Positions 1 through 8,900 of a DNA stretch of 12,330 bases are shown piece by piece. How positions within the stretch are numbered: position 1 is the stretch's first letter; every line of letters begins with the position of its first letter. The notes under the pieces are model-generated. The model saw only the letters and a list, made by a program, of their open reading frames with translations. It had not been told where the DNA came from and searched no databases. This DNA comes from Clostridia bacterium (GTDB lineage: Bacteria > Bacillota > Clostridia > Christensenellales > Aristaeellaceae): assembly GCA_017471125.1 (NCBI GenBank), contig JAFUWR010000037.1, forward strand, positions 1-12,330. Reading direction: 5' to 3'. Position numbers and translations under genes: made by a program.

Positions 1-1695
1 GAAGATGCCGTCGCGCCTGGCCATCAGGTCGGCGGGCGCGCCCTCCTCGGCGACGCGGCCGTCCTTGAGCACCACGATGTGGTCCGCGGCCTGCACGGTG
101 CGCATGCGGTGGGCGATGACCAGCACGGTCTTGCCCTTCAAAAGCCGCGACAGCGCGCCCTGGACCTTCGTCTCGTTCTCCACGTCCAGCGACGCGGTGG
201 CCTCGTCCAGCAGCACGATGGGCGCGTCCTTCAAGAGCGCCCGGGCGATGGAGATGCGCTGCCGCTCGCCGCCGGAGAGCTTCGCGCCGTTCTCGCCGAT
301 GGGGGTCTTGTAGCCCTGGGGCAGCCGGGACACGAACTCGTCGCAGTTGGCGGCCCGCGCCGCCGCGATGACCTCGTCGTCGGTCGCGCCGCGGCGACCC
401 AGCCGGATGTTCTCCATCACCGTGTCGTCGAACAGCATCACGTCCTGGAACACCATCGCGTAGTCGGTCAGCAGCGCCTCCGGGTCCACGGTGGAGATGT
501 CCACGCCGCCCACCTCGATGCGGCCCGCGCTCACGTCCCACAGCCGCGCCGCCAGGCGGGCGCAGGTGCTCTTGCCGGAGCCGGACGGTCCCACCAGCGC
601 GGTGACCTCCCCCTCCCGGGCGGTGAAGCTGACGCCGCGCAGGACCTGCTCGTTGTCGTAGGCGAAGGACACGTCCCTGAACGCGATGTCGTGGCCCGCG
701 GGCGCGAAGGTCTCGCTGCCGGTGGCGGCGGGGGTGTCGCCGATCTCGTTGATGCGGTTCGCGGACACCTGGGACATGAACATCTCCGCGATCAGCGCCA
801 GGCTCTGGTCGAAGGGCGCGTAGACCCGGGTGATGATGAGCAGGAACATGAACAGCAGCATGAAGTCGATGCGGCCGGACAGTATGGACTGCGCCCCGAC
901 CAGCACCGTCGTCGCCACGCCCAGGCGCATGATGACGCTGGCCGCGTTGACGAACAGGCCCGTGACCAGCTCGCCGCGGATGTTCACGCGCTCGTGTTCG
1001 TCGATCTTTTGATCGAGCTCCTCGAGGCAGCGTCCCTCCCGGTTGGCGGCGTGCAGCTCCCGGATGTTCTCAAGCGCCTCCTGGATGCCGTCGGACACCG
1101 ACACCGCCGACGATTTGAGCGCCTCGGCGTTGCGCCGGGCCACGCCGCGGCTGCCGAACAGCAGCGCGAACGCCACCGGCACGCCCCACAGCGTGGCGAT
1201 GGCCAGCCGCCAGTCGTAGACGAGCAGCATCACCGCGATGATGGCCGTGGAGATGTACGCGCCGTTCAGGTAGCCCAGGCAGTGGGACCAGACGTGCTCC
1301 ATGCGGTTCACGTCGCCCATCAGCGTCTCGGTCAGGTCGGCCAGGTCGCGCTTGCCGAAGTAGCCCAGCGGCAGCGTGCGCAGGCGCTCGGCCAGCGAGA
1401 GCCGCGTGGCCCGGACCTCGCCGTACACCAGGCCGTAGGTGGCCTTGTACTGCTCCCGGTGGGTGAGGAACGACAGCACCAGGAACAGCAGCACCATGCC
1501 GATGAACAGCCACGCCCCCGGCAGCGCCGCGCCGTCGGTGAGCGTCGCCATGAAGCGGGTCATCAGCAGATACAGTATGCCCACGCCGCCCATGACGATC
1601 AGGTTCGTGACCACCGTCCAGAACGCGCCCTTCTTCACATTTTTCAAGCCCTGGTCCGTCAGGGCGTAACGCCTTTGGAATGCCTTGGAGAACAT
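1..1695 (-). CDS. ABC transporter half-subunit (membrane domain + ATPase), second of a pair; C-terminus cut by window edge
   Basis: The frame is open from the ATG at 1695 to base 1 (565 codons, no stop), so the last residues lie outside the window; little is missing, since ABC half-transporters are usually 575-600 residues. Residues 1-310 form the membrane domain with about six hydrophobic helices. The nucleotide-binding domain follows: Walker A GPSGSGKST (369-377), Q-loop Q417, signature LSGGE (473-477), Walker B IVLLDE (493-498) and H-loop H529. All catalytic elements look intact. The start has a GGGGAGGTGG ribosome site inside the end of the upstream gene, and only 1 bp separates that stop from this ATG, so the two are co-translated. 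The N-terminal ALTDQGLKNVKKG and the order after an AFADPEN-type partner resemble the second subunit of IrtAB/YbtPQ-like heterodimers (family memory). Substrate and direction (siderophore import versus drug or peptide export) are not determined. Confidence 0.95.
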   Translation of the reverse strand, partial: MFSKAFQRRYALTDQGLKNVKKGAFWTVVTNLIVMGGVGILYLLMTRFMATLTDGAALPGAWLFIGMVLLFLVLSFLTHREQYKATYGLVYGEVRATRLSLAERLRTLPLGYFGKRDLADLTETLMGDVNRMEHVWSHCLGYLNGAYISTAIIAVMLLVYDWRLAIATLWGVPVAFALLFGSRGVARRNAEALKSSAVSVSDGIQEALENIRELHAANREGRCLEELDQKIDEHERVNIRGELVTGLFVNAASVIMRLGVATTVLVGAQSILSGRIDFMLLFMFLLIITRVYAPFDQSLALIAEMFMSQVSANRINEIGDTPAATGSETFAPAGHDIAFRDVSFAYDNEQVLRGVSFTAREGEVTALVGPSGSGKSTCARLAARLWDVSAGRIEVGGVDISTVDPEALLTDYAMVFQDVMLFDDTVMENIRLGRRGATDDEVIAAARAANCDEFVSRLPQGYKTPIGENGAKLSGGERQRISIARALLKDAPIVLLDEATASLDVENETKVQGALSRLLKGKTVLVIAHRMRTVQAADHIVVLKDGRVAEEGAPADLMARRDGIF

Positions 1696-1696
1696 G

Positions 1697-3499
1697 TCAG
1701 GCCACCTCCCCTTCGCTCGAGATCTTCCACCGGACGGCCTGGTTGTAGTCGGCCCACATGCGGGCGTACAGGCCGTCGGCCTTGACCAGCTCGTCATGGG
1801 TGCCGCGCTCGGCCACCCGGCCCGCGTCCAGCACGATGATGTCGTCCGCGCCCACGACGGTGGACAGCCGGTGGGCGATCATCACCACCGTGCGGCCCAC
1901 GGTCAGCCGCTTGAACGCCTTCTGGATCAGCGCCTCGTTCTCCGGGTCGGCGAAGGCCGTGGCCTCGTCCAGCACGATGATGGGCGCGTCCTTCAAGATC
2001 GCCCGGGCCAGCGCCACGCGCTGCTGCTCGCCGCCGGACAGGTAGGTGCCCGAGGTGCCGATGACGGTGTCCACGCCGTTCGGCAGCTTTTCGAGGATGT
2101 CGCCGCACTGGGCGGCCTCCAGTGCCCGCAGGACCTGCTCCCGGGTGGCGTCGGGCCGCGCCGCCCGGACGTTTTCGAGGATGGACGCCTTGAACAGGCG
2201 GCTGTTCTGGAACACAAAGGCGATGCGGTCCATCAGCGCGTGGGGATCGACCTTGCGAACGTCGACGCCGCCCACCAGCACCGCGCCGGACGTGGCGTCC
2301 CAGAACCGGGGGATCAGGCTGGCCGCGGTGGTCTTGCCGCCGCCGGAGGGTCCGACCAGCGCCACGGTACTGCCCGGCTCCACGGTGAAGGAGACGTGGT
2401 CCAGCGCGGGCAGCTCGGCGCCCTCGTAGGTGAAGCTCACGTCCCTGAACTCGATGCGGTTGCCGTTCGGCGTCAGGGGATGCTTGGCCACCTCTAGGGT
2501 CGGCGCGGCCATCACCGCCCCGAAGCGGCCCATCGCCGTGCTGGCCAGCATCGTGCCGCTGGCCGCGAACATGATCTTCGCCAGCGCCGTGGAGATGATG
2601 GCCGAGAATACCGCGTAGAACGCGAAGTTGGTCACGAACTTGGCGAAGCCGCCGCCGTTCAGCGCCCCGGGCGCAAGCAGCAGCGCCGCCGGGACCAGGA
2701 ACACGAACGCGCCCTCGGTGAAGGTCAGGTTCACGGACTGGGGCGTCCGGCACACGTCGGCCTGGTAGTGCTCGGCCTTGTCGCTGTAATCGTCGATGGC
2801 CTGCCTGAACGCCCGGAAGGAATCCACCGTCTGCTGGAACACCTTCACCACCGGGATGCCCCGCACGTACTCGGTGCCCGCCTTGCTCATCACGTCCTGG
2901 GCCGCCTGGTACTCGGCCATCAGGCCCGCGTTCTTGCCGGTCATCATCACGCACAGCGACGCGATGGAGATGACCGCCGCCAGCAGGCACGCGCCGCCCA
3001 TGCGCCAGTCGAACACGAACATCAATACGATCATCGCGACCAGCATCGCCACCGTGCCCACGATGTCGGCCAGGTTGTGGGCCAGGAGCGTCTCCGTCTC
3101 CGACGCCGCGCCGTCCAGCCGGTTCCTGAGCAGGCCGGAGGCGTTGCTGTCGAAGAAGCCCAGCGGGGCCTTCATCAGGTGGGCCATGCCCGCCTTGCGG
3201 AGGTTCGACGCCGTGCGGAACGCCGCCAGGTGGGTACACATCAGGGCGCAGAAGTACACCGCGATGCCGCCGAAGGCAAAGGCGAACGCCAGCCAGCCGT
3301 AGCGCCCCACGCTGACCGCCTTCGTCCACTCCGGCGCGACGGCGATCAGGTCCCGCGCCGCCAGCCACACGCAGATGTACGGCGCCATGCCCAGCACCAT
3401 CGCCACCGCCGACAGCCCCAGGCCCAGGTACGTCAGCCCCCGGTAGCTGCCCGTGTAGTCCAGCAGCACCGCCAGGTCGCTCTTTTTCTTCTCCTTCAT
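1697..3499 (-). CDS. ABC transporter half-subunit (membrane domain + ATPase), first of a heterodimeric pair, IrtA/YbtP-like
   Basis: A 600-residue fused ABC protein. The membrane domain (about 1-325) has roughly six helices; the ATPase has Walker A GPSGGGKT (383-390), Q431, signature LSGGE (487-491), Walker B IIVLDE (507-512) and H543. After Walker B it reads ATAFADPENE rather than the usual ATSALD or ATASLD, and the membrane domain carries ETETLLAHNLAD. Both are, from family memory, typical of the IrtA/YbtP/YbtQ-like branch, known for ferric-siderophore uptake despite an exporter fold; many Firmicute members have unknown substrates. The ATG at 3499 is preferred because GAGGAGG sits 7 nt before it; a TTG two codons upstream (3505) is too close to that site. 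It is followed 1 bp later by its partner gene. Its own promoter and two palindromic sites lie upstream, so it is likely regulated apart from the cyclase genes. No regulator gene is visible nearby. Confidence 0.95.
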   Translation of the reverse strand: MKEKKKSDLAVLLDYTGSYRGLTYLGLGLSAVAMVLGMAPYICVWLAARDLIAVAPEWTKAVSVGRYGWLAFAFAFGGIAVYFCALMCTHLAAFRTASNLRKAGMAHLMKAPLGFFDSNASGLLRNRLDGAASETETLLAHNLADIVGTVAMLVAMIVLMFVFDWRMGGACLLAAVISIASLCVMMTGKNAGLMAEYQAAQDVMSKAGTEYVRGIPVVKVFQQTVDSFRAFRQAIDDYSDKAEHYQADVCRTPQSVNLTFTEGAFVFLVPAALLLAPGALNGGGFAKFVTNFAFYAVFSAIISTALAKIMFAASGTMLASTAMGRFGAVMAAPTLEVAKHPLTPNGNRIEFRDVSFTYEGAELPALDHVSFTVEPGSTVALVGPSGGGKTTAASLIPRFWDATSGAVLVGGVDVRKVDPHALMDRIAFVFQNSRLFKASILENVRAARPDATREQVLRALEAAQCGDILEKLPNGVDTVIGTSGTYLSGGEQQRVALARAILKDAPIIVLDEATAFADPENEALIQKAFKRLTVGRTVVMIAHRLSTVVGADDIIVLDAGRVAERGTHDELVKADGLYARMWADYNQAVRWKISSEGEVA

Positions 3500-3532
3500 A
3501 CGCAAACCTCCTCGTCAGTGGACGCCATATAA

Positions 3533-3546
3533 TTAGATTAATCTAA
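3533..3546. promoter_or_regulatory. Perfect 14-bp palindrome, probable operator in the ABC leader
   Basis: TTAGATTAATCTAA is an exact palindrome in an AT-rich patch of a GC-rich window. It lies about 35 bp before the ABC start codon and about 53 bp downstream of the predicted transcription start, where a bound repressor could act as a roadblock. The TTAGAT-n-ATCTAA form resembles operators of MarR-type winged-helix regulators, which often control this kind of ABC pair; that assignment is inference. A 12/14 match lies at 3637-3650. Confidence 0.6.
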
Positions 3547-3550
3547 CTCT

Positions 3551-3596
3551 ACGGCATACGCATCGCCCGTCCCCGCTTCGAGGACAGGCGTGCCGT
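3551..3596 (-). promoter_or_regulatory. Structured 5' leader of the ABC operon: long hairpin with a 7-nt one-sided bulge
   Basis: In the transcript, a lower stem ACGGCA/TGCCGT (3591-3596 with 3551-3556) carries an upper 9-bp stem CGCCTGTCC/GGACGGGCG (3582-3590 with 3564-3572, one T-G wobble) with a 9-nt loop. The strands connect directly on one side and through a 7-nt bulge (3557-3563) on the other. No T-run follows, so it does not look like an intrinsic terminator. It may stabilise the mRNA or bind a regulator. I do not recognise it as a known riboswitch. Confidence 0.45.
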
Positions 3597-3605
3597 TCAA
3601 ATATG

Positions 3606-3635
3606 ATTGTATCAAAAGGAGGTATGCTTCGTCAA
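3606..3635 (-). promoter_or_regulatory. Extended -10 sigma-70-type promoter for the ABC operon
   Basis: Read on the minus strand: -35 TTGACG (3630-3635), 18-bp spacer, TGA then -10 TACAAT (3606-3611). The TG one base before the -10 makes it an extended -10 promoter. Transcription should start near 3599, giving a leader of about 100 nt to the ATG at 3499. It begins just 25 bp beyond the stop codon of the permease-GGDEF gene, with no clear terminator between, so read-through from that operon is possible. Confidence 0.65.
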
Positions 3636-3636
3636 G

Positions 3637-3650
3637 TTAAAATAATCTAA
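3637..3650. promoter_or_regulatory. Second, imperfect copy of the operator palindrome, abutting the -35
   Basis: TTAAAATAATCTAA matches the perfect palindrome at 3533-3546 at 12 of 14 positions and keeps the ATCTAA half. It sits immediately upstream of the -35 hexamer (3630-3635). Centre-to-centre distance to the other copy is 104 bp, close to ten turns of B-DNA, which would put both sites on the same helix face. Confidence 0.45.
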
Positions 3651-3659
3651 TCAATTCTC

Positions 3660-5903
3660 TCAGTCCCGCGTGACCGCGCCCATCTCCTTGAGCGCCTGCT
3701 TCTCCCGGTACATCCGCTGGTCGGCGCGCTCGAACACGTCGTGGAAGCGGGCGTCCCCCGCCGGGTCGAAGTCGGACAGCCCGCCGGAGACGACCACGTC
3801 CCCGGCGCCGATGTGCCTGACCGACCGGTCGTGCAGCGCGCTTAGCAGCGCGTCGCGGGTCTCGTAGTCGCGGCCCGTCAGGATCGCCACGAACTCGTCG
3901 CCGCCGGTGCGGTAGACGGGGCTGTGGTTGAAGATGTCGCAGATCATGCGGCTGGCCTTGACGATGTGGTCGTCGCCGGCCTTGTGGCCGAAGGTGTCGT
4001 TGACGTACTTCAACCCGTTCACGTCGCACACGGCCACGGCGAAGGGCTCCGCCGCGCCGCCGGCGATCATGCCGTCCAGCTCTTCCTCCCGCATCAGGTA
4101 GGCGGTCTTGCTCTTGACGCCGGTCATCGGGTCGGTCAGCGCGGCGGTGCGGGCGCGGTCGCGCTCCTCGGTGGCCTTCTTCTCCCACTTCTGCTGGGAC
4201 AGGTAGTTGGCCAGCAGCACCGCCAGCGACAGCCCGAACAGCGACGTGATGAGCAGGCCGCTCAGGTTGTCCGATTCGTGGAAGCGGACGCGCTCGCGCT
4301 CAATGAGGTCGCCCACGTCCATGGCCAGCGTCTCGCTGTCGGCGGTGCCGTCCATGTAGCTCTGGATCTCGTCGATGATGACGTTGGCCCTGCGCTCGCT
4401 GGCACGCTCCGTCCAGGTCATCGCCATCAGCACGATGAACGCCAGCAGCGCCATCCAGACGATGATCGCCTTGCCGAAGTTCCGGGCGTGGTCCTTGCGG
4501 ATGACCCGGTTGAAGTAGAACAGGCCCACCAGCGACCACACGGTCATCAGCGCGTAGGTCTCCGTCTCGATGGTGTGGTCGGAGAAGAAGCTGGGGAACA
4601 GCAAAAACACCAGGAACACGAGCAGTATGACCATGGTCACCGCAGCCAGCCCGCGGTCCCAGCGCCCGCCCTCCTGCTTCGCGGCCTTGAACACCGCCGC
4701 TGAGGCGAAGCCGTAGAGGATGGTCGCGCCGATGGTGGTGGTGTCCACGATCCAGCCGATGGTCGTGCGGCCCAAAAACGGTATGGGCAGCGATATGAGC
4801 ATCACCAGCAGTATGGCGTTGGCGGGGATCTGCTTGTCGTTCAGATGGGCGATGGGCTCGGGCAGTATGCTGTCCTGGGCCACGGCGTAGCACAGGCGGC
4901 TGACGGCGCGGAGCATGCCGATCAGGCTCGTGAGCACCAGCGCCATCAGCGACGCCATCAGGATGTACACGCCCTTTATGCCCATGTAGTAGTTGGCGGC
5001 GTAGAACGCCGGCAGGCCCGCGATGCCCTCGAACTCGTCCAGGCGGCGGATGTAGTCCAGCCAGCTTGCGCATCCCTCGGGATAGGCGGACACGCTCATC
5101 AGGAGGATGAAGATGTACAGCGCCGTGGTCACCACCAGCGAGATCACCAGCACCTTGAACATGTCGCTGTGCTTGAAGTGGTACTCCGCGGCGGAGTGGG
5201 ACACGCTCTCGAAGCCGATGAACGCCCAGGGCGATATGAACGCGATGCGGGCCACCTGACGGAAGGCGTCCTTGTCCGGGATGAAGGCCGGGTCCATCGA
5301 GAAGTCCGTCGCGCGGCGCCCGATCATCACCGCCACGAAGCAGACCGTGATGCCCGCGGTGAACACCAGCGCCAGCGCCTCCATGCTCCGGGCGGTGGCC
5401 CGCTTGCTCTTCACGCACAGCAGCCCCACCAGCGCGATGACGGCGATGGTGGCCAGCGCCTCGCCCATGTACACCTCGAACCCGAACACCGTGTACAGGT
5501 AGCCGAAGCGCAGCACGCCGTGGAGGAAGTACCGGGCGAACAGCGGGATGCTGGTGGCGTTGGCCCAGAAGATGGCGATGTAGACCAGGAACAAAAACCA
5601 GGCCACCAGGAAGGCGCGGTCGTAGCCGAAGATGTACTTCACATAGTTGTACAGCCCGCCGGTGCCGGGGTAGCGGTTGGCGAGGAAGTGGTAGTGGTGG
5701 GCCACCATCAGCATCATCGCGAAGCCGATCAGCAGCCCCAGAATGGAGCCCATCGGCCCCGCCTGGGACAAATAGGTCCGGCTGGTGACCACCAGCGCGC
5801 CCCAGCCGATGGCGCTGCCCGCCGACAGCGCCCACACGGCCAGCGGCGACAGGTACGGCTGGAGCTTCGCCGTCCGGGAGGCGTCCTCACGATACTTCTT
5901 CAT
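3660..5903 (-). CDS. Amino-acid-permease-like (APC superfamily) membrane protein fused to a GGDEF diguanylate cyclase
   Basis: 747 residues. Residues 15-470 look like a whole APC-superfamily transporter of about 12 helices. The TM1 unwound-helix motif is GSAIGWG (29-35), YPGTGGLYNYV (78-88) follows TM2, and the TM6 motif ISPWAFIGFESVSH lies near 223-236. In known APC members the TM1 and TM6 regions hold the substrate. An added helix (about 479-497), a short extracytoplasmic segment (498-546) and another helix (548-566) lead through a charged linker to the GGDEF domain: DVNGLKYVND (627-636) and an intact GGDEF at 667-671. FNHS occupies the usual RxxD inhibitory site. It should make cyclic-di-GMP from two GTP at the inner membrane, with the permease domain as sensor or combined transporter-sensor (inferred). 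AGGAAA overlaps the upstream stop (TAG-AGGA); the 14-nt gap implies one operon. The ligand is unknown, though the TM1 and TM6 motifs suggest an amino acid or amine. Confidence 0.93.
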   Translation of the reverse strand: MKKYREDASRTAKLQPYLSPLAVWALSAGSAIGWGALVVTSRTYLSQAGPMGSILGLLIGFAMMLMVAHHYHFLANRYPGTGGLYNYVKYIFGYDRAFLVAWFLFLVYIAIFWANATSIPLFARYFLHGVLRFGYLYTVFGFEVYMGEALATIAVIALVGLLCVKSKRATARSMEALALVFTAGITVCFVAVMIGRRATDFSMDPAFIPDKDAFRQVARIAFISPWAFIGFESVSHSAAEYHFKHSDMFKVLVISLVVTTALYIFILLMSVSAYPEGCASWLDYIRRLDEFEGIAGLPAFYAANYYMGIKGVYILMASLMALVLTSLIGMLRAVSRLCYAVAQDSILPEPIAHLNDKQIPANAILLVMLISLPIPFLGRTTIGWIVDTTTIGATILYGFASAAVFKAAKQEGGRWDRGLAAVTMVILLVFLVFLLFPSFFSDHTIETETYALMTVWSLVGLFYFNRVIRKDHARNFGKAIIVWMALLAFIVLMAMTWTERASERRANVIIDEIQSYMDGTADSETLAMDVGDLIERERVRFHESDNLSGLLITSLFGLSLAVLLANYLSQQKWEKKATEERDRARTAALTDPMTGVKSKTAYLMREEELDGMIAGGAAEPFAVAVCDVNGLKYVNDTFGHKAGDDHIVKASRMICDIFNHSPVYRTGGDEFVAILTGRDYETRDALLSALHDRSVRHIGAGDVVVSGGLSDFDPAGDARFHDVFERADQRMYREKQALKEMGAVTRD

Positions 5904-5917
5904 GCGCGTTGTTTCCT

Positions 5918-8900
5918 CTATCCGTTCGCGGCGGCCTTGAGCGCGCCCTTGTTCTCATACATGCTCTGGTCGGCCCGCTCGAACACCGGCGCGACGCTCC
6001 CGTCGTCCGCGTACCGGGCCATGCCGCAGGCGATGACGATGCCGCCGTCGCGGAGGGCCGCGGCGTTGCGGTCCTCCACGGCCCTGACCAGCGCGTCGAT
6101 GTTGGCGTAGTCGTCCCCCCGGGAGATGACGGCGAACTCGTCGCCGCCCACCCGGAACACGGGGCTGTGCTTGAAGGTCGTGCAGACGATGCGGCAGGCG
6201 TCGCGCAGGTACTGGTCGCCCGCCTGGTGGCCCTCCACATCATTGACCCGCTTTAAGTCGTTCACGTCCAGTATGGTGACGGCGAACCGCACGTCGCCGC
6301 CCTCGGCGATCTCCCGGTTCAGCTTCGCCTCGGCCTCGAGGTAGGCGTGCTTGTTCTTGACGCCGGTGAGCGCGTCCACGCTGGCCTTGGTCTGGGCCTG
6401 CTGCAAACGCCGGGCGTAGTCCTCCTCCTGCCGGATGGAGGCGTCGATGTCGTTGACGCCGACGATCAGCCGCCGCCCCTCCTTCTCCTCCACCATCGCG
6501 GCGCGGAGCTGGACGTAGGTCGGCTTCCCGCCGACCATCAGCCGGTAGGTCAGCGCGAAGATGCCGTTGCGCTCCACCTCGGCCAGCACGTTCTCCCGGG
6601 TGAACAGCGACAGGAACCGGTCGAGGTCCTCCGGGTAGTCATATTTGTGCGCCGCCTCCCGGGCCGAGCCGAAGAAGTCCGCGCCCTCCTTGGGCTGGCC
6701 GAAGGCGCCGAATTCCCGGGTGGCGCTCATCTCGCGGTAGCGGCCGGTCTCCGGGACCACGGCGTACAGGCACAGGAAGTCGCCGGTCAGCGCGTTGATG
6801 CGGGTGTAGGCGATGTGCTCCTCCCGGGCCCGCTCCGCCGCCTGCCGCTGGCGGGTCTCGGCGTCGGTGTCCGTGACGGCGATGATGATGAAGCGCTCGT
6901 CGTCCTCCATGCGGGACACCTTCATGGTGACGTAGGTGGACCGCCTGTCCGCGAGCAGCCGGTAGGTCATGATGAAGGCGCGGTTGCGGTCCAGGGCGTC
7001 CAGCAGCGTTTGCTTGTCCAGGGCCGCGATGAACTTCGCCCGGTCCTCCTCGTGGACGAACTGCTCCGCCTCGAGCTTGCACTCGTTGAAGAAGTCCACG
7101 CCCCGGCGGGCCTCCTTGAGCGCGCCGCCCACGTCGTCGTTGACGTACTCGATGAACTCCTCGCTCTCCAGGTCCACGTAGAACAGGTCGGTGTAGCCCC
7201 GGGCCAGGGTCTGGGCGATGTGGGTGTAGATGATGCCCGCGCTGCGGGCCTTCTCATACGCCTCCTTGGTGGTGGCGTGCTCGCGCTGGACGCGCACCAG
7301 CTCCGTCACGTCCTGGCACAGGCCGAGGACGCACAGCCGGCCCACATCGTCGATGAACTTGAGCTTGGTGGTCTGGAGCTGCCGCCGGCTCCCGGCGGCG
7401 TCGGGCACGTCCTCGTAAAATATGTAGGGCTCGTCCATCGACAGCGCCATGCGGTCGTCCTCCACGAAGTGGGCGGCGGTCACCGGGTCGAAGATCTCCG
7501 CGTCCGTCAGCCCCACGACGCCCTCGGGCGTGGCCTTGTGGGCGTACTCGGCGAACGCCTGGTTGCAGGCCAGGTAGACGCCGGTGCTGGCGTCCTTGGA
7601 GAAGCTCATGCCCGGCATGTTGTTCATCAGCGCCGTCAGGGACGCCCGCAGCTCCGCGATCTTCCGGGCGGCCTCCGCGGCGGCCTCGGCGGCCGTGAGG
7701 CGCTCGCCCAGTTCCTGGGTGTCCCGGTAGTTGTTGAGCATGATCATGGTCGATAATATGAACAGCCCCAGGGAGACGATCATGTACAGCGTGTTCGTCC
7801 GGGTGATCTGGGTGGCCTGGGCCTCTAAAAACGCGAAGCGGTCGGCGACCTCCGCGGCGGACACGTCCTGGTCGGGGTGGCTCTGGTGGTAGGCGTAGAT
7901 GCGCTGCACCGCGTCCTCGGCGGCGCTGTCCGTAGCCCGGGAGACCCACATCATCGACGCGAACAGGATCATCACCAGCAGCACCACCCACACGAGGATG
8001 CGCTGGCCGTAGGCGCGGCGCTTGTCCCTGCGGATCAGCGTGCGGAAGTAGCCCAGCCCCAGCACCGCCCAGACGATGAACAGCACGTAGGACTCGGTCT
8101 CCATGGCGTGGAAGGGCAGCAGTCCGGGGATCAGCAAGAGCAGCAGGAAGCAGCCCATCAGGAAAAAGCCCAGCGCGCCGGTGGCCCGCTCCCGACTGCG
8201 GCCCGCGTCCCGGGCGTGCAGGTAGACGGCGTGGCAGATCATGCCGTAGATGATGGTCGCGCCCAGGGTGGTCACGTCCACGATCCAGCCGATGGCCGTC
8301 CGGCCCAGGAACGGGATCAGCAGCGACACCGCCACCACGAACCGGATCGCGTTGGCCGGGACGCCCTTGTCATTCAGCTTTTGAAGCGCCCGCGGCGCCT
8401 CCCCCTCCCGGCCCGCGGCGTACAGCAGGCGGCTCAGGGCCAGCAGGTTGCCGATGAGGCTGGTCAGTATCACGCCGAACAGCGACAGCATCAGCAGCGC
8501 CACGCCCGCCTTGCCCAGGTAGTAGTCGGCGGCGTAGAACGCCGGGACCGCCTTGAGGCCCGACAGGTTGCCCATGTCCCGGATGTAGGCCATCCAGCTG
8601 TCGTACTCGGCGGGATAGGCCGATATGGACAAAAGCGACACCAGGATGTACAGCGCCGTGGTGACGAGCACGGACCAGATCAGTATGCCGCGCACGCGCT
8701 TGACGGGAAAGTCATATTCCTCCGAGAAGTGGGAGATGTTCTCAAAGCCGATGAACGCCCAGGGCGATATGGCCGCGATGCGCACGATCTGCGGCAGGGC
8801 GGCGGAGCCCTCGGCGTACATGGGCGCGTAGCTGAAGCCCTCCCCGTGGCGCAGCGCGGCCATCACCGCGCAGACCGTGAAGCCCACGGTGAAGGTCAGC

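Noticed and set aside
79..1785. 568-codon plus-strand open frame opposite the ABC gene
   Set aside because: It is the antisense of a clear ABC protein, has low-complexity His/Arg/Gln/Val-rich translation and no family features. Other long plus-strand frames (3924-4703, 4845-6110, 6347-7756, 7877-9439, 10682-11467) and minus-strand frames at 1794-3368, 4300-5835 and 7254-7991 are the same kind of GC shadow.
3500..3505. TTG start at 3505 for the first ABC gene
   Set aside because: It lies almost against the GAGGAGG site; the ATG at 3499 has proper 7-nt spacing.
3551..3596. Intrinsic terminator for the permease-GGDEF operon
   Set aside because: The hairpin is strong but is not followed by a T-run, and it lies downstream of the ABC promoter, so it belongs to the ABC leader.
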